A stretch of DNA of 43,445 nt, taken from the NCBI GenBank assembly GCA_009746045.1, contig RPFO01000311.1, positions 1 to 43,445 on the forward strand, in the 5' to 3' direction. The notes beneath the pieces are model-generated. The model was given only the letters and a program-made list of their open reading frames with translations. It searched no databases and was not told the DNA's origin. The stretch comes from Mesostigma viride. Its lineage: Eukaryota; Streptophyta; Mesostigmatophyceae; Mesostigmatales; Mesostigmataceae. Shown piece after piece: positions 37,582-43,445 of this stretch. The first letter of the stretch is position 1. Every line of letters begins with the position of its first letter. The translations under genes and the position numbers were made by a program.

Positions 37582-38304
37582 TTAACATTCAACATTGTCC
37601 TCATCATCCTCGTCAGATTCCTCCTCCTCCTCGGAAGAGCTGTCGAGTATAGAAACGAACGCGGTGGCTCCAATTTTAGGTATGCTCCTTTTTAGGTTTA
37701 TCAGCAACGGGTCGGACGGCTCCCACAACTCCCACCGCACGTGCGCCGTCACCATGTCGGCACACGGCGAGCACTTGCAAGTGGGCATGGGGAGGCCGTG
37801 CGCGTCCGTCTCTATGCCGTCGTCCTCCTCCATCCCATCGCCCTCTTCTTCCTCGCCTTCCTCTTCTTCCTCGCCTTCCTCGCCTTCCTCTCCATCCTCT
37901 TCCTCCGTTCCATCCCCCTCTCCTTCCTCTTCCTCCTCTTCGTCGCTGGACTCCTCCTCCTCCTCCTCGTCAAACTCGTCTTCCTCCATCAGGTCACCCA
38001 TGTCAATAATCTGTTTGACCGCCGCCACCTCGTCCTCCAGCGACGGGCGCTCCATGTACGTGATGGTCTCCGCCAACAAGGCCGCGTGGAGGATGCCGAC
38101 CACGTGTTTGTCGCGCACCTGCTCGGCATTGTGCAATACGAACTGCCCCGCTCGTTCGCAAGCGACTGAAAGCAGGTTGCAGATGAGCGCGTCGACCGTG
38201 CCCTTTGCCGTCTCGCTGATGTCGTAGGTTGGGTAAGGCCCCACCACCCCCGTTTTCATGAAACGATACATTACCACACTGTAGGCACACATATATTTAC
38301 GCAT
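37582..38304 (-). CDS. Histone-fold (H2B-like) protein with acidic tail
   Basis: Residues ~8-80 resemble histone H2B: YSVVMYRFMKTG (compare H2B 'YIYKVLKQV'), ISETAKGTVDALI ('ISSKAMGIMNSFV'), HNAEQVRDKHVVG ('YNKRSTITSREIQ'), LHAALLAET ('AVRLLLPGE'). Helix lengths and loop spacing fit a histone fold. An acidic Glu-rich region of ~65 residues follows, then a Cys-containing (CKCSPC) segment and another acidic end. Viral histones are known in marseilleviruses and medusavirus; an acidic tail resembles histone chaperones. No basic N-terminal tail is present, so DNA packaging alone is doubtful. Confidence 0.55.
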   Translation of the reverse strand: MRKYMCAYSVVMYRFMKTGVVGPYPTYDISETAKGTVDALICNLLSVACERAGQFVLHNAEQVRDKHVVGILHAALLAETITYMERPSLEDEVAAVKQIIDMGDLMEEDEFDEEEEEESSDEEEEEEGEGDGTEEEDGEEGEEGEEEEEGEEEEGDGMEEDDGIETDAHGLPMPTCKCSPCADMVTAHVRWELWEPSDPLLINLKRSIPKIGATAFVSILDSSSEEEEESDEDDEDNVEC

Positions 38305-38320
38305 CCTTCGACCGCACGAG

Positions 38321-39277
38321 TCAAATGTCGACCTCCACCAAGGCAGGCCTGGTGTTGCTGAAACGGTCGATGCCCCTCGCGTACCTGCTGCGACACCCGC
38401 TGCCGCTTCGCCTGAACCAGTCGAATGGCCTATTCAGCCAGCGATTGCAGAACAAACAACGGTTGGCGGGCGTCCACCGCGACATGGCAAGAATCGGGTC
38501 GGTGTTGAAGTACGTCAGCTCCAGGTCGAACGCGTCGTTCCATGCCTGGGTCACGTACGCCTCACCCCGCCTGTCCACCATCACCGCGATGTCCTTGAGG
38601 CAAATGAACGACCGAGACGGGACGACGCCCCACATCCTGTGCATGCTGTCGATGCAAAACACAACGCGCTTGCCGCCGCCGTCGAGGGACGGCAGCCACG
38701 CGTTCATGTGGGCGTACTGCTTGTGATCGTCGGGAGTTATGTACGAACGCGTGCCGGCCGCGTACCCACGCGGTTCTCTGACGCCCCCCCACAACACCTC
38801 CTGCAGTTTCTTGAGACCATCCGCCGCCTCCCTGGACACTCGCCGATGACCGGCATCCTCGAGGCTGGCGGGGATGGAGTAAACGTCGTGCGCGGTGCCG
38901 ATCGTGATGCGCTCACCCGTAGGCGTACGAGGGAACAGGTGGTTGACCGCCTCTAGCACGTACCGGATGTACGTCTCCTCCATCCCCTGGATGGTGTAAT
39001 ACCTGTTTTCCACCTTGCGCATGCACTGCAAGACGCTCTTGATCCCATACACCTTCAGGTAACTGGTTACCTGTCCGAGCACGGACATCACGCCGTCGTC
39101 CGGTACGTCGAATCGCGGGTCGTTTGGCACCTGTGTCAAAAAGTGAACCCCTGAGAAGTAATCCTTGAACACCTGGTTGGTCTCGTTGGACACCCGGGAC
39201 CTGCACACGTCCGCAGCGGGCAAGGAACTGAATATCTTATCTACCAGCTCGGGCGGGAGGTCGCTGAACGTTGCCAT
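38321..39277 (-). CDS. F-box protein
   Basis: F-box at residues 4-45 (FSDLPPELVDKIFSSLPAAD), the motif that binds Skp1 in SCF ubiquitin ligases. The rest (about 270 residues) contains no recognised substrate-binding repeat, although the segment VHFLTQVPNDPRFDV and later VSREAADGLKKLQEVL look structured. It may redirect a host SCF ligase to a viral or host target. Its 5' end is overlapped for about 40 bases by the upstream membrane-protein gene. Confidence 0.75.
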   Translation of the reverse strand: MATFSDLPPELVDKIFSSLPAADVCRSRVSNETNQVFKDYFSGVHFLTQVPNDPRFDVPDDGVMSVLGQVTSYLKVYGIKSVLQCMRKVENRYYTIQGMEETYIRYVLEAVNHLFPRTPTGERITIGTAHDVYSIPASLEDAGHRRVSREAADGLKKLQEVLWGGVREPRGYAAGTRSYITPDDHKQYAHMNAWLPSLDGGGKRVVFCIDSMHRMWGVVPSRSFICLKDIAVMVDRRGEAYVTQAWNDAFDLELTYFNTDPILAMSRWTPANRCLFCNRWLNRPFDWFRRSGSGCRSRYARGIDRFSNTRPALVEVDI

Positions 39278-39557
39278 GTGATGCTCCCGGCTGTCCTGCC
39301 GCCCCTGTGTTAGTGTTCACCGCGGGAACTAGTTTGTTCTTAATGTCTGGCAAAATGGCCTGCGCGAGGAAGTACAACCCCGTTATCAAGATAGATACAT
39401 CGATTTTAGGTACGGCTCTGTAAGCGCCCGCAAACACAATGATAGACTTTACGAGTGGGACGTCCGTCGGGAAGTCTGTGAGAAGGACGAACGGGACGAG
39501 TGTTGAGAATATGGATGTGGCTGAGGACAGTGCGTCTTGAGCAACCATTGAGTCCAT
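39237..39557 (-). CDS. Small hydrophobic membrane protein
   Basis: About 106 residues, start MDSMVAQDALSS (39557) directly downstream of TATAATACCAA. Two hydrophobic segments (IFSTLVPFVLLT and IDVSILITGLYFLAQAIL) suggest membrane association, followed by a Pro/Gly/Ala tail. No family recognised. Overlaps the F-box gene by 41 bases in another frame. Confidence 0.6.
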   Translation of the reverse strand: MDSMVAQDALSSATSIFSTLVPFVLLTDFPTDVPLVKSIIVFAGAYRAVPKIDVSILITGLYFLAQAILPDIKNKLVPAVNTNTGAAGQPGASHGNVQRPPARAGR

Positions 39558-39559
39558 GA

Positions 39560-39570
39560 TTGGTATTATA
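39560..39570 (-). promoter_or_regulatory. Candidate late promoter motif TATAATACCAA
   Basis: TATAATACCAA on the minus strand ending two bases before the ATG of the membrane-protein gene; identical to the motif at 12402-12412. Confidence 0.45.
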
Positions 39571-39613
39571 CAATACACAACAATGTTAAAATTATTACCG
39601 AGATCTGAACTGT

Positions 39614-40593
39614 TCAGTGCATCTGAGAACTTGCCACGAAGGTCTCCCCCGCAGAGAATGCCTCAAAGAACACGTTCTTGAAAAGGACGTTGCAGCGGGC
39701 TGCCTCGTCATCATCCATGCAAATGGGACCGGGGCTGTCCTCGGACTCGTAGAACACCCTGATCATGTCCAGCATGTGCCTGAAACGCTTGAGGCGCGTC
39801 TCGCTCTCCACGCATGTCAGGTGGTACAATGCCGTGCGCTCCATCTGCCTGATGTTGATGTCCGACATGCGTCTCATCTCGTTCATCTGCAGCTCCGCGC
39901 GCACACTTTCCAGGTCAGTGCACTGCACCTTGTTGCTGACCGACTCGCCCGTGTGTGCCTGGAATGCCTCCTTGGCCGCCCTCTTGCGCGCGCTCCCACC
40001 CGCCCCCGTTGGCAGGCGATAGGTGGTGCCGTCGGACGCCTCCACAACAGCCTTGTCTTCTGTCTTCTCGAAACCGTTCTGGTAAGCAAGGGATCCGAGA
40101 GGGTCGTCGAGCACCTTCTGCTTGTTATCGCACGCGATCTTCTCCACCAAATTCATGGCGAACACCAGGCACATCGGCTCCACCCATTCACCGAGCTTCT
40201 GGGCCAGCAGAGCGTGTATCCACACTGGAGGTGTGGAGATTCCCAGGCAGTCACACACATCCATAACATTTCTGGACACCTTGTGTGTTGTGCCGTTGAT
40301 GTTAACGTTGTAAAAAGCGTTGGGGTCCCCGCTCCCCCCACCTTTCTTATGTAACGGAGCACGCGTTCGTCTCCCAAAAAGTCCTTGAAGGGCTTGGTGC
40401 CGTTAGAAAGAGAGTGCATGAGCTCGGGGCCGTTAAACTTTAGATCCGACTTGCGGACCCGCACGGTAGCACGCGTGTCCACCTGGAAGCCCTTGCCATC
40501 CAGTTCAGGGTTCAGCCTGTAATAATAATACAGACCATCATCGTACTGCAGCAAAAAGCACTCCTCGAAATGGACCCTTATCTCGGAATCCAT
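39614..40593 (-). CDS. KilA-N-like putative DNA-binding protein
   Basis: Start MDSEIRVHFEECF (40593). First ~90 residues: a beta-rich part. Then a KilA-N-like region with NGPELMHSLSNGT, the frame changing at a run of six C at 40334-40339 (consistent with one missing base), and the characteristic helix (VWIHALLAQKLGEW, where KilA-N has 'vWIHP.LA..la.W'). The C-terminal half is helical and charged with no recognised domain. AGATCT array 5 and a GTAAAAGG box lie upstream. Divergent from D5. Confidence 0.6.
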
Positions 40594-40657
40594 GAGAAAA
40601 ACAGGCGACTGGGAGGGGGCTATGGCGGATTGTGTGTCTTTTTTGACTGTGACAATG

Positions 40658-40665
40658 CCTTTTAC
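40658..40665 (-). promoter_or_regulatory. TATA-like element (GTAAAAGG) of the KilA-N-like gene
   Basis: GTAAAAGG on the minus strand, 65 bases before the ATG at 40593, the same distance as ATAAAAGG at 10524. Confidence 0.45.
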
Positions 40666-40718
40666 CCTTGCCCCTTTTTTGAAAGTGCATGTGTGGCGTA
40701 ACCGACGGATGACGCCGC

Positions 40719-40971
40719 AAGAGATCTAGATCCATGCCAGTTGTCTAGTCACACAGATCTTGGCGAGATCTCAGCTGGCCGTACGATGAGTCAGAGATCT
40801 GTAACTGGACAGAGATCTCTGACGCATATGGCGAGTCAGCAAGATCTTTTCAGGGGGTGACGTGTAAGATCTGAGATCTTCCCGCGGATCTTCAGCCACA
40901 CACCCAGAGATCTTGGTCGAGATCCGCGGGTGACACGTCAGCAAGGCCCTGTCGCCGGTTGTTCGACTAGA
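40719..40971. promoter_or_regulatory. AGATCT array 5, the densest
   Basis: Ten AGATCT hexamers in about 250 bases (chance expectation one per ~4 kb), plus AGATCC and GATCT variants. They occur as CAGAGATCT and GAGATCT on both strands. The array lies between the divergent KilA-N-like gene and D5; the ATG of D5 is about 110 bases further, with a TATATGTAT stretch near 40991. Confidence 0.65.
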
Positions 40972-41082
40972 TCTGCAGAAATTTGTGTTGTATATGTATG
41001 GAGAATGAATGGAGAATGAGACAAGACACACCCCCACCCATCCACAAGTGCATGCAACACACGCTCAGGGGCTGTCCGATTT

Positions 41083-42295
41083 ATGGATTCAGACAATGGA
41101 AACAAACGAAGGAGGGTCGGCGAAGAGTCCGAAAATGGCGGAGATACGCACTCTCAGCCAGGATCCCCTGGGCATTCCAGCATTCCCCATGAAAACTCAC
41201 AGCGCGGGGGGCAGGCGTCCGATGCACCCGACCAGCCCGCCTTTTCAATGCGGGAGTTCAGGGGGCTCCTGGCAGACGAAGAGAGCGTGGTAGGGTTCAT
41301 CACGGAGGTCGCGAGATACGACACTGCGCGCTGCCTCGATTTTGCACGCATGGTGAAGACTGGAGTGGTGGATGCGCACCCCGCGGACATTTTGAGTGAC
41401 GTTTTTGGACTTTACAACCCCGCCCCCGAAGCCATGGAGGAGGAGGATGACCTCAGATTTAAGCTGTCCGAGTGCCTGGACACCGCATACCACTGCCAGG
41501 ACGTGGAGGGGGTCTACGAGCGTCTCAACAAGCGCATGACGGCCGCTATTTCGAGGCTGCACGCCGTCGTGGCCAGGATGGAGGAGGTGCAGGACTTCTC
41601 CATGATGGAGGTGATGTACAACGCAAGTGCCCGCATTTTCACCATGAGGGAGGGCATCTGCAGCATCATGGAGACACGCGTATCTCCGAAGGTGCGCGAG
41701 CAGCTCGTGAAGATGATGGTGCGGCTCAGCGGCGGCTGCGGAGAGATCAACGATTTCCAGAAGCTGCTCGTGATCCTCACCAACAAGTGGTATGTGGCAG
41801 GGGTGCGCAGAGGTCCGGATGGGGACGAGGGGGTCTACAGGCGCGTCAAGACCGCCGAAGGGCACGACACACACTACTGGGAGCGATTCACCACCGTCAC
41901 CGAGTGGGTGGCGAAGGAGACGGACATGCAGGAACCCGTCCTGTGGAGGATGGCCACGCGCGAGGCCGGCACGCGCAAGAAGGTCATCGAGGTCATCAGC
42001 TGCTCGTCCACGTGCGACTTCCCCGTCCGACCGCGCGACCGCCACGTATTCGCGTTCAATAACGGGATATACAAGGCGGACGACGACTGTTTCTATCCTA
42101 CCCGGCCGAGGACCTGTCGGACGATGTGGGCGCGTGCAGGTACTTCCCCGACATCACCCTGCCGCTGGACCTGTTCGAGGACGACCAGTTCAAGGGTGAC
42201 TACGAGGGGGGGTGGCAGGGACATCGCGGTCGAGCCGGTGCAAGATGCTTGAGGACGCAGGAGTTCGGACCCCCGACACGCTGGATGCGGCCCTA
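41083..42295 (+). CDS. D5-like primase-helicase, N-terminal half
   Basis: NCLDV hallmark replication protein. The start MDSDNGNKRRRVGEE (41083) is followed by a basic, disordered N-terminus and a helical D5_N-type region. RDRHVFAFNNGIYK near residue 315 is the conserved motif of D5 proteins before the helicase. The frame changes near 42096 (consistent with one missing base) and again in the G run at about 42209-42214. The sequence is lost after about 42295, where the rest of the helicase would be expected; it appears on the opposite strand (42466-43445). The 5' side is array 5. Confidence 0.8.
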
Positions 42296-42374
42296 AATTA
42301 CAGATGTCATGACAGGCCAGAACAAAACGCTTTACCCATATCCCCTGCATTTTATGAATGCTACCTATTAGACA

Positions 42375-42506
42375 ATGGACGCCCCCATGGGATGTGTGCG
42401 CGCGCACACGCCACGCGTTCATGCCAGAGTGGAGGCCCGGCACACCGTGTTCGTGCACGTCGCATCTACTGCGCGCAACGTTCTAGCTGGGGCATTGTGT
42501 CGTTGA
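42375..42506 (+). CDS. Possible 43-aa ORF on the misoriented segment
   Basis: ATG at 42375 (MDAPMGCVRAHT), stop TGA at 42504. Preceded by CTATTAGACA, similar to the CTAATAGG upstream of the LysM gene. Codon usage is fairly GC-rich at third positions. It lies opposite the end of the inverted D5 fragment, so in the true genome it would be convergent with D5. Weak evidence. Confidence 0.25.
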   Translation: MDAPMGCVRAHTPRVHARVEARHTVFVHVASTARNVLAGALCR

Positions 42507-43445
42507 AGCAGCGTTCATGTCGGGGTTTCTCCATGTCGAAGTCCACGCCGTAGACGTAGAAGCCCCTGCTTACGGTGCATGGAGTTGCGTGGGTAGGCTT
42601 TTGGACCTTCTTCGAAGACCACGCGGGTATGCGGAACTCGGAGAAACACGTGCTTGTAGTAGTCATCATACGAGGCGTCGCCTTGAGACGCCTGTCGCGC
42701 CCCATCAAGCCACTCCTCGGTACTTCGCTGGAAGATCTCCCACGGCACGTTAGAGCTCGTCGCCCCTCTCCACCCACGTGACACGTAGGTCAGGTAAGGT
42801 CATGAGGGGGTTGGTGGACTTGCTGCGGGACTCGTCCTCCACGCGTGGAACTCGGGGGGAGGATCTCAGTGCACCTCCCTCGCGCCCGCTTCTGCTGTGG
42901 AACGCGCGGAAGGGTGCGGTTCCCTTGACGATGATCAGGCCCTGTCACGCTCGATCTTCTGTGTCCATTCATGGTGTTCCTGCCCTGCGGCTTCTTGTCG
43001 AACGGGAAGATGATGAGCCGGCGGAAACACTGGCGCCAGCGTGTCGCCCTTCCAGAAGGCCGGTTGCCGGCTAGCCAGGGGGAAAGGCGCCTTCCACACG
43101 GCCGACACCGCGTCCTTTGCCTTTGCGCGCCAATGTTAAGGCGCTCCCCGCTGACCAGCGGAAGAGGAACTCGGGACTGGTGCAGAGACGAGAAACGACT
43201 CGTTCAGCTCGTAAGCGTGTATATGGCGAAACTGGTCCGTGCTGCGACCAGCTGCCGAACACCCGATCATGTTGTTGGACACCACCCCGCGTCTTCGCCG
43301 TACTGCAACTCGACGATCTTCACGAGCGTGGACTTGCCCGAGCCGGCTATTCCCTTAGTAAAGCCATGACGTCGTTTGCCGGACAGCTCCTTGGTGGTCG
43401 TACAGCATCTGCCCACGCACAGCGCCAGTAGGCGTTTGACAACGA
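42466..43445 (-). CDS. D5-like helicase, C-terminal half, on the opposite strand (misjoined)
   Basis: On the minus strand: the Walker A loop (KGIAGSGKSTLVKIVELQY) of superfamily 3 helicases at about 43310-43370, later LIIFPFDKKPQGRN and a C-terminus with FYVYGVDFDMEK, ending at TAG 42466. The frame changes every few dozen bases, far more often than elsewhere, so quality drops here. The fragment continues the plus-strand N-terminal half in order if the segment from about 42296 to the window end is inverted; the break is close to seamless. I annotate it as a part of the same gene. Confidence 0.75.

Noticed and set aside
42212-42553. Independent plus-strand gene following D5
   Set aside because: Its first part is the continuation of the D5 N-terminal half in a shifted frame, and the rest crosses the misjoined boundary at about 42295.
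1-43445. Decayed endogenous viral element in a host genome
   Set aside because: Breaks are single-base and mostly at homopolymers, catalytic motifs are intact and no host genes or retroelements are seen. Cannot be fully excluded without flanking sequence.

Overview
The window looks like part of a GC-rich large double-stranded DNA virus of eukaryotes (phylum Nucleocytoviricota, NCLDV). The marker genes are a double-jelly-roll major capsid protein cut by the left edge, a PCNA sliding clamp, homologues of the poxvirus late transcription factors VLTF3 and VLTF2, a D5-type primase-helicase at the right edge, and several small families typical of NCLDVs. Genes are dense, lie on both strands and often abut or overlap. 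I cannot assign a family or host from sequence alone. At least one spliced gene and TATA-type upstream elements argue for some transcription in a host nucleus.

Layout. 1-4.2 kb: capsid protein, LysM protein, two small unknowns, PCNA, a KilA-N/BRO-like protein. 4.5-6.7 kb: zinc-ribbon/RING protein and a coiled-coil protein, transcribed away from a GATCT-rich array. 6.7-9.9 kb: small unknowns and VLTF3. 10-12.4 kb: second GATCT-rich array, a putative DNA-binding protein, an unknown. 12.4-15.9 kb: cytosine-5 DNA methyltransferase and a large protein full of tandem repeats. 16.2-16.7 kb: an inserted 480-bp double-hairpin element. 16.7-21.1 kb: coiled-coil protein, third array, J-domain protein, membrane peptide, a conserved NCLDV protein, an HNH-like nuclease. 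21.1-28.2 kb: unknown, VLTF2-like, membrane protein, cysteine desulfurase, cysteine-rich protein, basic coiled-coil protein, SprT-like metalloprotease. 28.3-31.8 kb: a spliced gene, a tandem duplication, a 287-bp inverted repeat with AT-rich centre, fourth array, a KilA-N-like protein. 32.2-39.6 kb: OTU-SET fusion, virion-like protein, coiled coil, RING/TRAF zinc-finger protein, H2B-like histone-fold protein with acidic tail, F-box protein, membrane protein. 39.6 kb to end: KilA-N-like protein, fifth array, D5 helicase.

Two gene classes stand out. One class (RING protein, coiled coil, putative regulators, J-domain protein, spliced gene, D5) flanks five arrays of AGATCT sites. Several members have an AAAAGG/TATA-like box 44-70 nt upstream of the ATG, and two have GT-AG introns. 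I infer an early, host-type transcription class. The other class (capsid neighbours, methyltransferase and others) has tight spacing and short AT-rich upstream motifs near the ATG, one of which (TATAATACCAA) occurs twice; with VLTF2 and VLTF3 present, this fits late transcription.

Quality note. At least 17 reading frames are broken once or twice, mostly at homopolymers. Every break is consistent with one or two missing bases, and codon usage and motifs continue in the next frame. I read these as base-calling errors, not pseudogenes. The last ~1.15 kb carries the C-terminal half of D5 on the opposite strand, with many more indels. It appears joined in inverted orientation, so the right end should not be trusted.
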